64,000 bases of DNA from Holothuria scabra (taxonomy: Eukaryota; Echinodermata; Holothuroidea; Aspidochirotida; Holothuriidae): contig CM074187.1 in assembly GCA_037179385.1 (NCBI GenBank), forward strand, positions 3,162,001 through 3,226,000, written 5' to 3'. Both the position numbers and the translations under genes were made by a program. Within the stretch, counting starts at the first letter, position 1, and each line of letters begins with the position of its first letter. This document shows, one piece after another, positions 33,805 through 46,784 of the stretch. The notes under the pieces are model-generated. The model worked only from the letters and a program-made list of their open reading frames with translations, was not told the DNA's origin and did not search any database.

Positions 33805-36800
33805 CAGTGAACCAGTGGCGTAGCCACGAGGGGTGGGGGCTGAGGGCCTAGGTCCCCATAGATTTTCTTCAGCCCCCAGATTTTTTGCCTGCTGATAAAG
33901 TAATTAAGAAAAAATAGATTGTTTGAACGGATATCAGGGACGTAGCCAGGATTTTTTTTTTTTGGGGGGGGGGGGGGCAAAGTCGACTCATCGTCCCCAG
34001 TCTTGACCGACAGGACTATCTAAGCGGAGCGTCACCATCGGTTGGCGCTGAGCGTACAAGAAAATTTTTGGCTTTACAAACCCCTCAGATGGCAGGAAAC
34101 GGCACTTTTCGAGTGTTTTAAGCAAGAATACGTTCAGCCCAACTTCGAAATTCTCCCCGCCTCTTAACTGGAACACTTGACAAATATTGAGGGGCTGAAC
34201 ATACCCTTATCCCCCACTTTTTCATTTTTCATCGCCGCCACTGGGGTGCGGCATTTTCTTGAGGGAGCGAAGGGCCCAGGTTAGGAGCCAAGCGACCGCA
34301 CGGGGAGAGGGTGTGGTTCTTTCCCTCCTACCCCACGGAGATTTTGCAATTTTACATCAAAATTGAGTGATCTGGTGAACACCCAAGCTGGAATTTTTGG
34401 ACATTTTCAATCTTGTACCAATGTTTCCTTATTCCCTCGAGAGTTACTGTGAGGCTGTATGAGGGTTACTGTACTAGTCAATGGGGCCCTAGGGAATTGT
34501 GTTGCACTGACACAAAACGGCTACTCATAAGGCTTACATTGGCTAAACCAGCGGAATTGACATTTTGCCATGAAAAACGCCAAAACTCCATTTAAATAAA
34601 AAAAAATTAAAAAAATTTAGGTGTGGACGGGAGTAAGTGCGAACCCTCTGAACTCCCTGGCTACGTGCCTGTCTCCCTGGGTGTCCTCCTCCCCTTTTGG
34701 AATCTTTTGCTCTCTCGACGAGCTTAGATGCAATATAGTGCTATATTTGCGGCTCTCCAAAAAATGCAGCTTCCATTTTTAGTTCATTGCTTCATTACAC
34801 ATATACCAGTCATAACTGGGAAAACGTCTCTTCCCTCCAGGCTTGGCACCAGGATTTGCCCGACGAAAGGCCACTCTCCGTATGGATGAGGGGTAGGGTG
34901 GGTAGCGACCCCAAGCCCTGACAACCAGGATGCCGTCGATGAGTTGGTGAGGGAAATTTGAAGAAAACCTGTGCACTATACCTGCCATTGCGAGTCGTAT
35001 ACAACATAAAATTTGTATATGCCAGAGGAAGATATTTCCGCAATGATTTAGTCGTGGAAAAGCGGGTGAAAATTTTTAGGGTTAGCCTACATTAAAAAGA
35101 ATCTGTACTTGTTTAAAGCTTAGGTCAATTATTATAGGTCAATTGTCTCGGCGTTTGGGCCCTATCGGGCACAACTTGTATTGTACTTCCTTCTTCGAGT
35201 CCGTACCGCACGACTGACACAAGAGATTATTAACTAAGTTTAGCGAAATGAGATGAAATTCCCGACATGTACACTAATCAATTTATTCTACTTATTAATC
35301 AGTTCGGGAGATAGCCGCTTTCGGGAGAAAATGAGTATTACCCCGATTGGGAGAAAATTTGCCTGTCTCAACGGTATGAATATTTATGAGCACCTAGTCT
35401 CTACCCCTTCACAGCATTCGAATTGTTTAATAAATGTGTGTCTATTCAATTGTGAGGTAGTAGTTTAGACATAAAAAAACAAATTACCATGAACCTTCAA
35501 CTACGTTTTTACAAACACGGCTCGACCCACTTGCACACCTTTAAGTGAAAAATGGTGTACAAAACTTGCGACTGCGTGGAGTCTATAAATTAAGCTTAGG
35601 ACAAAGAACGTAGCAAAATTACTCGATTTCTCAAAATCGGCGTGGTGAACAACCAAACATGACGAAGCTTTTTTATTCCCCTATCAACAGAGTTTTTATT
35701 GAAATGCCCGAATTTCTCTTTCCTAGAATCGATAAAAATTGCAAGGCTGTTTTGAACGTTATCTCCGTTGAATTTGGGTAGTAGGATCGCAATGCATCGT
35801 GGGAGATATTTGAAAATGGCGCCACCCATGAAAAAATTATCCCCCGATCGGGTGAAAATTGATTATCTCCCGAACTGTCAATTTACTTGAAAAGATGACA
35901 AGGGTTTGTACTTTATTAGCTCTAGGTAACGAAACTGAGGAAGAGTGGACAAAGCGCACCGAACATTTGGTTTATATCGCAGAAATAACTCTTTTGAAAG
36001 CCAAAATAACTAAACCAACCACGGGAAAGCGACCGATTATTCCCGACAGGGGGGGGGGGGGGCATGCCAGCGACCACAAGTTCCGACAGCCCCTATGTCG
36101 AGGGGGTGGTGAGAAGGAGATATGAAGGAGCCTAACTATCCCATGTCATTGCAGTCTGGGGCACATCTTGCACAATACCACTTAATATTTTAAAAGTCGA
36201 GTTGCGCACTGAAAGTGTTGTTTTGAGTCTGAATAGTGAAATTGCGCTCGCAAATTTTTGGTAGGCTTACAAAAATAACATGACCTATGTAATCATTAAG
36301 AACAAAATGAAGAAATAGAAACTGTAGGGGTTGTAGACCGTATCGGGGATAACATACGTTGTGTCGAAACCACCTGGAATACCCGATAAAATAGCCAAAC
36401 TATGCTCCGTGAGCACCAACTGACCTATCGCATGACACACACAAGTGAACAGCAACTAGGATTTTTGATATGGAATGAAATTTACGACCTCTAAATAACC
36501 TGTGTACTCTGCCTACCTGTTACTTGGTAAGGTTGACAGGACTAACACTCTCTGGATATGTGGAATGGAAGTATTGAAAAACTGGAGTGAATCTACAGCG
36601 CGCGTAGCGCGCCGAAAATTTGGGGTTCTTATTAGGGAAATTATCCGTTGAGAGCAAAAAACAGGTAAGCCATCGGGGAGACTAGTCGCCGTCGGGGACT
36701 GCTTACTTTATCGCAACGACTAAGAGCCCCCTCCCCCGAAAAACTGTAAAAAATGTCCCCGATTCCCTCCCTCCTCTTGCCGTTTATCCTTTTTTTTATT

Positions 36801-37261
36801 TATTTTTTTATTCTCCTTTATTTTTTCAACATCGCCCATCTCGTTCCCAAAATTTCTCTGGGGGCACTCTGCCCCCTGCCCCCCGCTGGCTTCGCTAGTG
36901 ACGGATATACTTTGAAGTATTCCCTTCAAAAAGAGTAAATAAGTAAAATGTGTAACAATTTAGAAAACATGCATGGATATGTGTAAAACACATGTTGTGT
37001 GCACGTATGGAATCAAGTAATAACTTCAAAATGATTAATTTCACTAAATTAGATAACGTATATAGTCTGCACTATTGTTTATTGCATTACACGTCGAAGA
37101 TGAAACGAACGTTTCGACGGCAAACTCGAATTTGAGTTTGTAAGGTGAAGACCCTTTCTGCCTTTCGAATGGCTGGTTGATTTATTGAAAATACGGCAAT
37201 AATATACTGCAGATCATTCTTACACGACCATTCCTATACTTTATCATACACAAAAAACCCC

Positions 37262-37566
37262 TTAAATTCCCAGTTCTCTCACTCCAAACAGTACCAATTC
37301 TCCTAACCTTCGTGCTTAAACTCCTCCCACAATTGTCTGAAATTCATCCTCATCCAGAGACAATCTCAGTTGATTGGTTCGAGTCGAGTATAGAAAAGCT
37401 CAATGTTTATAAACAAAACACTCTCATTACAGTTCATGCTGTCTAATTAAAGCTTTGATACTCTGCATTGTTTGAATCAGCTGTCAATTAAGGAGCTGAG
37501 CCAATGGAGAATTTCAGTTCACCCCTACCAAAGTTGTTGTTTGGGGTGAGAGGATTGGCCCTTTAA
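37262..37566 (+). mobile_element. T2/Kolobok-like MITE
   Basis: TTAA at 37262-37265 and 37563-37566. The inner ends are CTCTCACTCCAAACA and GTTTGGGGTGAGAGG. The body matches 46333-46637 and the window-start fragment. Non-coding, about 305 bp. Confidence 0.8.
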
Positions 37567-37929
37567 AGCGGCTCATTGAGTTGGTTGATGAAATTTAACA
37601 ATTTTCCCAAAGGTGGTAAGTTTTCTTCACATATCAATGACAAATGGTCATACTTAGACAATCCCCATACCATACATATTAATAACTGTTTTATGAGTGA
37701 GTACTTAACCGCTCAATTCGGTTTTCAAAAATTCGTGATAAGACACTTTTTCGAATTATGCACAAGACTGTTACAAGTCAGGACACCACAAAATTCGAAA
37801 TTTTGACTTTTTTTCGTAACTACTGAATGTTAAACTTGACTTATCATGTTAGTTATAAGCATTTTCAAACGGTTGTACCCTTAAACACCTTCACCAAGTT
37901 ATCAATATCAACTCAATGAGCCCCTTTAA
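37563..37929 (+). mobile_element. Second T2/Kolobok-like MITE, abutting the first
   Basis: The left end TTAAAGCGGCTCATTGAGTTG (37563 on) and the right end, in reverse complement TTAAAGGGGCTCATTGAG (to 37929), form its inverted repeats. Its left TTAA is the right TTAA of the preceding element. The family copy is at 20083-20439. Confidence 0.85.
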
Positions 37930-38844
37930 GGGTAAGGTATTGCCTTCGAATAATTCTTCCCATCCACCCCCAACAAGTAGGTCTATGTCGTGCCTCACTC
38001 CTTCCCATGACAAGTGCCACTGTAGAACGCATTTCATGTGTTTCCTGCATGATCTATACTTCTGCGTTGCGGTTTAAATATTTTGAGAGATTTACTCGTA
38101 GTATTTTAATTTTGACTACGTAATTTACCGATGACAGAACAAATACTGCACCATTTTGCATCTGAACACCGCTGCAAACCGGAAAACTTTATTTCTTTGG
38201 TAGTATGTATGTCACGTGTAAAATCTCTACAAAGACTAAAAACGAGTATTTTGAAAACTTTCATGCTCCCAAAAATAGGAAAATCCTAAATCGTAGGCCT
38301 ATAATCAGTTCAAAGTTTTGCCAAACACAGCACCATTTTGCATCTAGCAAATCAAAGAAAGTTTCTCAAAATAATTTTGGTTTTCCTGTTGAAGCTGAAA
38401 TCAATTCAAATATTGCCGTATTTGCGATCTACGTTCTCCTGAAGTTCACAATTTCTCCCAAGAGAAAGGGAGATAAAGGTTCCGTTTAGTCTCATCACCC
38501 AGGCCATGGCTCAGATCAGAAATACCCAGATTTTGGGTCCCTAAAAAGTTTATTTTTTATCATTTTTCATAGCTTGTTTTTTATTCATGCTATATGAGAA
38601 GTGGCAGACATGAGATTAGTATTTCAAGGCTGGGTACATCCAGCTTAAAACACGTGGGAATTGCCGTTTCCAGCCATCTGGAGAGTTTGTAAAACCCAAA
38701 ATTTTCTTGTACCCTCCGCGCCAACCGATTGTAGCGCTTCGCTTAGATGGTCTTGTCGCGGATGACCCTCGGAGGTACCAGGCCCCCCACTTGTTACCTA
38801 GGCCCCCCAAAAAATTCCATTCTGGCTACGCCACTGCAGTGAAC

Positions 38845-39670
38845 TGACAAATTTTTTCTTTGCTTTGGACTTCGGACATATTTCCTTTCAGTAACTGGCT
38901 ATCGTGTTAAGAAAGAAAAAGAATTAGCATTCATTTGTCAAAATCGTTGCCCAACATTTCTTAAACTTCTTTATACATACGAAAATCATTTTCCCAAACC
39001 TAAATCTTTATTCACGTAACGGTAAGACAGAAGGGTAGCCATCCTCTGAATAAATTAAGTTGATACAATTTTACTAGTGTTCGCGACTAATAATTCGGCG
39101 TGGTATTTATTGAGATGAAGTTGGGACTAACATTTCTCTGCGGGTCATGCTTTCTGCAGAGAGTGCGTAATGGCATAGAAGGATTTCTCTGTAAATGTGA
39201 AGAGCGCGTAATAAACTTTTTTGGCATCGTAACGTTTGGAAGGAATTATTGACAAGCAAATTCGACGTAAGTTGAAGTCACACCCCTGCCCTTTTAAGAA
39301 ACTATGCACCGTTTTGCATAAATATTTTGAAGATATCGTGTGTCGATCCAACAACAGTTAATATTTGAATATGCAAGGCGTAACCTTTGATATCAATTTA
39401 CGGTCAACTATAGAGATTATGCACGCGACGTCATCGCGTTCCACTGGATGGAAATGATCAAAGGTAGTCGTGGTGTTACCGCAGCGCGCACAACAACACT
39501 TTAGTAACAATTGTTGTAAAACGGACGCCTGGATGGAAAAACAAAGAGATGTGCAACACAGTGATGTAGATGCATAAGCCATGATAACCCATGATCTTTT
39601 GCATTGGAACTGATACAGTACACTAATAACATAAAAGACAACAGTACGCAAAGAAAATGCACGTGCTAAA
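38845..39670. other. No gene recognised
   Basis: AT-rich DNA without a supported feature. Confidence 0.4.
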
Positions 39671-39937
39671 CCCTGGTCAAAATTCCAGTTGAACCCAGTT
39701 AAAACCCAGTTAAAAACCAGTTGAAAACCAGTCAAACCCAGTTAATCTAATATGGGAACTGGAACAAATTCAACTGGGTTGAATGTAGTCAATCCAGTTG
39801 AAAGCTGGTAACCCATTTGAACCCAGTTGGTTTTATATGGGATTTGGAACAAGACCAGCTAGGTTCAATTGGGTCCCAGTTAAACCCAGTTGAATTGTTC
39901 AACTGGGTGTTGGGTTCAATTGGAATTTTTACCTGGG
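39671..39937. mobile_element. Foldback MITE built of AACCCAGTTGAA words
   Basis: A 267-bp unit. The ends CCCTGGTCAAAATTCC and, in reverse complement, CCCAGGTAAAAATTCC match at 14 of 16 bases. Inside, AACCCAGTT and its complement AACTGGGTT occur more than ten times in both orientations. The terminus resembles that of the unit at 46945-47205 (CCCAGGTA..ATTCC). Confidence 0.7.
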
Positions 39938-40598
39938 GAGAGACCATTAGCGATGAGGAACGCAAAAGGAATAGGATCACCTAAATTACCCAAATAATTG
40001 CTATTATCAAGGGCGCATTCCTCCAGATAACTCATCAATAGACAATAGAGCGTCTGGTCATATTACATGAAGCTGTACTTTCAATGTCTTTTCGTAATAG
40101 TTTGGGAATTTGCCTTTTATCAAATTCCTTAAGTTTATGACTTATAGGCATTGTGTAAAATCGACTTGGTTTCAAGTCTGAAGGAATGAGGTAGATAAAC
40201 GTGGTGTGAGTGTCTGTTTCAAGCTATGAAATACATTCTTTTATTTTACTATGGGACTCATTCAAAGGGTCTGCGTGAAGTCCTTCATAAAATCTCACAA
40301 GTTGCCACATTGGCTTCTTCTGTTAGGAGAATCAGTTCTTGCTGATTGTTTTGTGGATACAGAAGTCGGAGATTTTAACGGGTACCACAAGCCAGAAAAT
40401 TCAAAAATATATATTAAACAGGATTAAAAATGAATTCTAAAGGTACAACTCCCATCTTCATTGGACATTCTTGAGCCGAGATATGCAATTATGAAATTTA
40501 TTCACTTAAAACGAATTCTATTGCGCAATAATTTGTGACCTTCTTGTTGGAAGACTTTGTGTCCTTTTAAAATTAAAAATGTTTTTATGACCCGCAAC
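39938..40598. other. No gene recognised
   Basis: No supported feature. Confidence 0.4.
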
Positions 40599-40830
40599 CA
40601 GTGTTGTAATAGAGTCACTTCATATCTAGCCACGAGTCACCTCGAGTCACAAGGTGTCGGGTCTCGAGTCACGTCGAGTCTTTAGCAATTCCAGTCGAGT
40701 CGAGTCATGTCGAGTCTTCCGTCAGAACGAGTCGAGTCGCTTCGAGTCTTTCGAAAGCTTCCAGTGGTCTTGTGATTTGAGTCACCTCAGTCAGAATGTG
40801 GTTATTTTCTTTGAGTCACTCCAAGTCACC
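40599..40830 (+). mobile_element. GACTCGAGTC-word MITE, left half
   Basis: It starts CAGTGTTGTAATAGAGTCAC and then iterates GAGTCGAGTC and CGAGTCAC words for about 230 bp. The opposite terminus is not seen. The inverted relative at 48747-48974 ends ATTACAACACTG, the complement of this start. Confidence 0.6.
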
Positions 40831-42017
40831 TGATCTCTTACATGTTGAGTTAACCTCGAGCCCACGGTGTGATAGGTTGATCCTTTGCAAATGCAGTCCT
40901 TTGCTAAGTGAGTCCACACTTTTGTTGGAGGAGGGGGCATAGGTGCACAGGGTTAATTTGCTATGAGGGAAAAGAGCATGTTTTGCTCGAATAATGTCAC
41001 CGCTTATCATGTTTTGCCCAAGTAGACCAACTCCTTTCACCCCATGCTGCTAGAATTGAATAGGACGTTTTAGCCAAAATACCTGAGAAAAGGGCGTTTT
41101 CTCGAGTGAAGCTTGTCTCTGTAATTGCTGCAGTTATCCCCGTTTAAACCAGCCTTGTTGCTCTATTGAGCAAATAGTCTTTGCAGGGAGCAAATGCCTT
41201 TAACTTTATTGATATCAAGATACCTGAACAGTAAGTTCTCTGATAGATTCTGAATTATTAGTTGCCAGCTTGAGATGGCTTAAACTTGCTATTCGATTCT
41301 AGCATCATGCGAATTGGGATAGTGAGTGCCCCCTGCAACCAGTCTCGTACGCCTATGGAGGGGGGGGGGGGTGGGGTTAAGAAGGTGACTGATGTCCACA
41401 CTTGTATTTTCAAGTGAAAGTTGACTTCAAAACCCTTAGTGTGAAGATAAGTATGTACTATCTTAATCTTCACACATTGAGCAGTGACATATTTCATCTA
41501 AAAATGTATTTGTCGCAAAAGAACACTTAGATATAATCAAATACCTAAACTCCTACACTACACTATAAAGCCTCCATTGAGTCTCAAGCCATACATGTAC
41601 AACACAAACTAGGCAGTATGATTCCGCATGTAACTTCATAATAAAGACCTACGAAGTACGATACACCCTTTTAATTAATCTTGCTGTAAACATATAAACA
41701 CCATTGCTACCAGTTACACGACAATAAGGCACCATGTTACGCGAACAGGTGATAATTATAATAGGCCTAAACTGTGGTTCATCAGCAGCCACAGGTGTTT
41801 CCGTAAACAAACTGATTTCGTTAATCTAAATCCTCGATACCAATTACAGATATTACCAACGGAACAGGCTTACCTGGAAATGATATTTTTTCGTCACACC
41901 TTCAGCTGTTTCAGTCAAAATACTTAAGGCACTCAGCTTCGAGAAGTTAGTTGAACGATTTATCCCGTGTAATTGACTGCGCTACACATGTTAAGCAGAG
42001 CTGTATGTTAAGTAGCC
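40831..42017. other. No gene recognised
   Basis: A short hAT-like end (GTACGCCTATGG at 41346-41357 with an adjacent G-run) is present without a partner. Nothing else supported. Confidence 0.4.
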
Positions 42018-42240
42018 CGCGGGGTAGACTTGACCAAGTCTCTGGTGAGTGTTCCGCGGGGAGTTGACAACTTTCTCTTCAAAATCCCCCTACTGCAGCA
42101 TAGCACAGAATATCGGATTTTCCTTTTATCTAATACGCCCTCTATAGGTCTATTAATTCTATCGTTTCTCAACGAGAGACTTGGGACAATTGGTTTCTAT
42201 GACGTCACACTAATGAGGCTATTTATTATTCATCTTTAAA
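42018..42240 (+). repeat. Dispersed repeat R42, copy 1, with CRE-like TGACGTCA
   Basis: It aligns with the reverse complement of 48295-48545. Shared words include GAGTGTTCC(G/C)CGGGGA, CGCCCTCTAT, CGAGAGACTTGGGACAATTGG and TTCTATGACGTCA. The palindromic TGACGTCA is at 42200-42207. It may be a terminal repeat or promoter part of an unknown element. Confidence 0.6.
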
Positions 42241-42520
42241 CTGTATCAGCACTACCAACCAATCAGCATTCTCAAACACAAACTTTGTATCGCCCAATTG
42301 AAGGTTTGTATAGAAACGTGAGTGAATAATATTAAAGACCCTGATCATAACCATAAAAATTAAACATTTTAACATATCTTAAACAATCCTTTCTTAAATA
42401 TTTCAGCGTATAAGGAGTAATAAAATTGATATCTCTCGTGGTAAAACGAAAATACGATCGTTCTTTATAACCTTGAAAAGTAGTATCGTCTTCCACTGAG
42501 GCGTAACAGAAAACGCAATG

Positions 42521-42881
42521 CACTCTAACATCAAAAGACTGATCTTATTCACTCTTTGATCGAGTGAAAAGTGTAAATTCACTCCAAGAGGAGTGAAGTT
42601 CCCTCCAAAAAGAGTGAAGTTCACTCCAAGCAGAGTGAAATTCACTAGAGGAAGAGGGAAAATTCACTCTACCACGAGTGCCTGCAATGATCGCTCTTTT
42701 TTAAGAGCGATCACCTTGGGCACTCCATCAAGAGTGAAACTTCGCTCTTTTTGGAGTGAACTTCACTCTTTTTGGAGGGAACTTCACTCCTCTTGGAGTG
42801 AACTATAACTCTAATGGAGTGAATTTACACTTTTCACTAGATCAAAGAGTGAATAAGTTCACTCTTTTTGATTTTAGAGTG
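42521..42881. mobile_element. Foldback MITE built of GAGTGAA/TTCACTC words
   Basis: A 361-bp unit. The ends are CACTCTAACATCAAAAGA and, in reverse complement, CACTCTAAAATCAAAAAGA. GAGTGAA and TTCACTC occur about twenty times in alternating orientation around a central GCGATCGCTC-like pair of hairpins. No clear target duplication. Confidence 0.75.
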
Positions 42882-43540
42882 TGTTTTTGAGCCGTATCAT
42901 AGTGGAATACTTCTTAAATGGGAAATTTGCATGATATAAAATAAGTGCTACAATGTACGTGACAATTCGATCAATCCTACGGGCACGAAATCGAAGTTTA
43001 AAGCGACGTAACACATTGAATTAGTACTTGAAGCAATTATGTGAATTGATTACAGACACTAATCATTGTACTGTTATCAGATTGTAGGTCACAAAAAATG
43101 AACAGTATTGCAACGAACGAAACCGTCTGAATCCAAAAAAGTACTCAAATGTCCTGGGCACGACGTTAAACAGCATCCAGGGTGTGGCTTCTGTTCTATT
43201 CAGCCAGTCTAGAGCAGGACCACACATGTTTGCCCTTTAGAGGGCGCACTTGTCCATTTGGGACGTTAAGCTCCTTTTCGGAGCAGAACTCCTCCGGGAG
43301 TAATTGTTTGGTTTTTGCCCCTTGGCTCTTGGCCAGAGAGTCGGGGGATTTTTAGAAAAAAGTACTCAATTGAGATTACCAGATTACAGACAGATAAGTC
43401 AAATGGGTAGGAGAAGAATATGCCGTTATTTCCTGGATGAAGGATAATTTTCCTGTCAAACCTTAGGGGATATGTCTTTAGTCTCATCTCTTTACTTCCC
43501 CCGCGTCAATGGTCCACCATCCTTGATACTACTGTAGCAG

Positions 43541-43694
43541 CAGTCGGGTGCATAGCCAGGATTGTGTCGTCGGGGGAGGGGTTGGTGTCATGGGGCACTA
43601 AATGAGGGAAGAATAGGGAGAAAAACCGCTATTTCATGTGTTTTTTGCATTGTAAGGTTCTGCCTCCCCCCCCCCGTGGCTATGCCATGCACTG
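43541..43694. mobile_element. hAT-like MITE, relative of 14084-14274
   Basis: It shares the body (AACCGCTATTT and GTGTTTTTTGCATTG) and the hAT-like ends (GCATAGCCAGGATTGTGT; GTGGCTATGCCATGCACTG) with 14084-14274. I do not see a clean target duplication. Confidence 0.55.
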
Positions 43695-46332
43695 GCAGCG
43701 GCGGTGCCAGACTGTCAAAACTGGATGGGGTGGGGACAAATAGAGGGCATAGGATAATGTTGGGGCAAAAATTTTGGACGCAGCTCTAAACAGAATACAG
43801 ATCCCAAAGCGTTCATTCATGCATTCAGGCTGGAGGTAGGCATGTCCAGGGGGCAAAAATCCAAAAGTTTGCAAGGATATATCTCAGTATGAAAAATTAG
43901 ATCTGGAGAGGTATATTATTTATTTTTTCTGGGGCAAACAACTGATACGTGGGGAGAATATGGGTCAGCTGCCCAATTAATATCCCTACCTGTGAGCTAC
44001 CCACATGGTGGCCTTGTTAATCTATTATAGTTTTGTTACCTGTGATATGCATTGGTTCCCTGTGTCATTGTTCCCCTCATATTTTTAGGTGCATGCCCAA
44101 TAACCATATCTCTAACCCAAACCCCTATAATCCCATGAGTTGATTGGTTGGGGAGCAGTGAGTGAGACATGGGACTTTTGAGACAGGGGACCAAAACGAG
44201 ATGGAATATATGAAAGTGGGACTTATGAGACATGGGAACAATATACCCTATATGATAAGGTAGAAATAACCAGCCATCTTGTAAAGTATTGACCACAGTG
44301 ATTCTTTCATACAGCCAGCAGCACTAACTAGGTATGACACTTAATTCAATATAAACATGTGTTTAATTTGAATCTGATAATTTTTATTCCTCCTTTTACT
44401 GATTGCTGACAGTCTCAAACAATAAGCAGCATAAGACAAGACATGCATAGCCTACTAAAACAGTGATCCAAGCTCAGAGAGAAAGAGAGAGAGAGAGAGA
44501 GCAAGAGAGAGAGAGTAACAAAGCTATTTTGCTAATCTGTCAGATTATGTATCATGTAGGAGCCTAGGTAGGCCTTTACCTTCCCAGGACCATGAAGGAC
44601 AATAATATCTTGTCTCAGAGAAGCAATTCGTAATTTTAAATCCCACCTGTAACCTTACATAACTAACATTAAACACTCTATCTGCATGGCCCGTCTTGTT
44701 GCAGTTTTATGGAGCCCTAGGTCTCTACCCACCCCCCACCCCTTAAACTAAGTTGTCCCTGAAACCATGTGCATAAGCCTGCTACTTGCAAGATGGTACT
44801 GTATAAAGTGTCTCTCCACTTGTCACTTTTGTGCAACACTTGCCAGATTCTTTACCATCACCCTACCCACAAACACACAAAACATCCAAGTACACAAAAA
44901 TATTGCAGAGGCTAGTATTGGTAAGGACATGCTGTGTATACATCATACAAGGGTGTTGAGAAAATACCCCATATTTTGCACTTAGCTCCCCCTATACTTT
45001 CTCCCCCAACCCTCCACAAAAATGCTCCTTAAACCACTAGTGAGTTGCTATCATCGTACCACATTTGTATATAAACAGTGCAGGTCTCAATAAGCTCAAT
45101 AAAACTGGAAACAGTTCTCAGTCTCAATTTCAGGAGCAGTATACTACTGTAAGACTTCTACAGTTGTTGAAATCATCATGCATTACATCACACCACCTCT
45201 ATTAATAAAGAATTTTTACTCATTGTTCCCATAAAAGCAGCTTGCTTTATTAAGCAAAATAAAAAATCAACAAAATTCCTGCTACATGCTATTAACAAAA
45301 TCATACTGATTGTTGAAAGCATCTCTTCTGTGAACAGCTACAGTAGTCCTTGTTTTTCTACTACAGCAATAGAAAAATATTTTCCCAGTCATTAATTAAA
45401 CCCTTTTCTTTAATGTTTAATTTGTAGGTCCCTGTTTAAAATGTATCTCCATATGTACCAGTTAGCGCTTTATTGAAGGACAAGTGCATTTAACAATCAC
45501 GACAGTTCAATGATAATTTCAGACTGTTCTCTAATTAAACACCACAATTGCACCAACTGGTTTTACTGGTACTGGTATCAGATGGTTGTCAAGTGCAGTC
45601 TTTCTCACTTTTCAAAAATTGCAATGAAATATTTTCCAGGCCAAAGATTTTTTTTACATAGTTCATGTAACCACTCATTCCATGTAAAATTTGAGTCAAG
45701 ATATTGTAGGTTTTCAACACATACACTATACATTCCATGCCTAATATACTCCATATGCCGTGCTAAGCTTGGTGTTAAATGTTTTATGTACTGCATAGCC
45801 TGGTTGCCTGCTGACTCTGCCAAAGATGGTGGCTTTGAAGTATGTATAGTCCCACTTTCTCCAATGGCTCAAGTTCTGTGTAAAAGAAAAATGAAGGAAA
45901 ATTAAGTACACTTCAAAATGTTCATACCATTCACTCTTGAAGCAAATATTTCACCAAGGGGACTTGATGGAAACACTGCACGATGAAACATGCAGTGCTA
46001 CAGCACTAGCGCGCTAGCATTTAATCTGATGACCTAATTTTTTTAATCAGATTAGTACATGAAAACAACACACATTTACCCTGAGCTACCTCGAATTTAT
46101 GGTATCAAAATCTTATAGTCTTCAAGTTGTATCATATTTTTTGTGTAGATATTCACATTCATAAAAAAACACAACCAGTGCAAATTGTGCAATCTACTCT
46201 ACTGTAGCTGTTCCTGAAATTGGCAGTAGGCCTTCATATGAATGCTAATTTATTGTAAATTATGCTAGGGCTCAAAATTAGTAGTTGTACATTTCATGAA
46301 ACTTGTCAGGTGATCTTTCAGTGCCTGGGTAA
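43695..46332. other. No gene recognised; contains a (GA)n microsatellite
   Basis: A (GA)n tract lies at about 44476-44516. A minus-strand frame of 73 codons at 45605-45823 (about 85 if read upstream from a stop) looks compositionally protein-like, but I do not recognise it. There is nothing else. Confidence 0.45.
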
Positions 46333-46637
46333 TTAAAGGCCCAATTTTCTTATCCCAAAACAGTACCAATTCTTCTAACCTTCTTAGTTAAGCCCCTCCC
46401 ACAATTGTCAAAAATTCACCCTCATCCAGACACAATCTCATTTTATTGCTTCAAGGGGAATAAAGAAAGCTCAATGTGTATAATCAAAACACTTTCAGAA
46501 TGGTCCGTGCTGTGTAATATAAGTTTTGGTGCTCTGCATTGTTTGAATTAGCAGTCAATCAAAAACCTGAGCCAATTGAGACTTTCTGTTACCCTATACT
46601 AGAAGTGTAGTTTGGGGTGAGAGGATTGTCCCTTTAA
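46333..46637 (+). mobile_element. T2/Kolobok-like MITE
   Basis: TTAA at 46333-46336 and 46634-46637. The left end is TTAAAGGCCCAATTTTC; the right end in reverse complement is TTAAAGGGACAATCC. The body matches 37262-37566 and the fragment at 1-77. Confidence 0.8.
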
Positions 46638-46784
46638 TTTCCTGGTTTTCTGCAGGATTGACAATCCCTTGTACTGTAGCACAGTGTTACACCTAGCTTG
46701 TATAAAGCAATAATTTTGTTAGGAAGCAAAACTAGTCCCTTCAGCAGGCTTCCTCTAAAATGTATGCATGCAACTCTCTGACTA

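Larger units (their letters stand above)
33813..38836. mobile_element. Large hAT-type element with 8-bp TSD and nested insertions
   Basis: Both ends read CAGTGGCGTAGCCA in inverted orientation. Perfect CAGTGAAC flanks lie at 33805-33812 and 38837-38844. A subterminal block (about 34031-34143) recurs inverted near the right end (38637-38735). A second hAT-like end (CAGGGACGTAGCCAGG) at 33938 suggests nesting of related elements. Two T2-like MITEs (37262-37929) are inserted inside. No transposase frame is visible over 5 kb, so it is non-autonomous or fully decayed. Confidence 0.6.

Noticed and set aside
33938..34671. A separate hAT element between CAGGGACGTAGCCAGG and the CCTGGCTACGTGCCTG word near 34650
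   Set aside because: Ends match only partly and the flanks show no 8-bp duplication; noted only as possible nesting.
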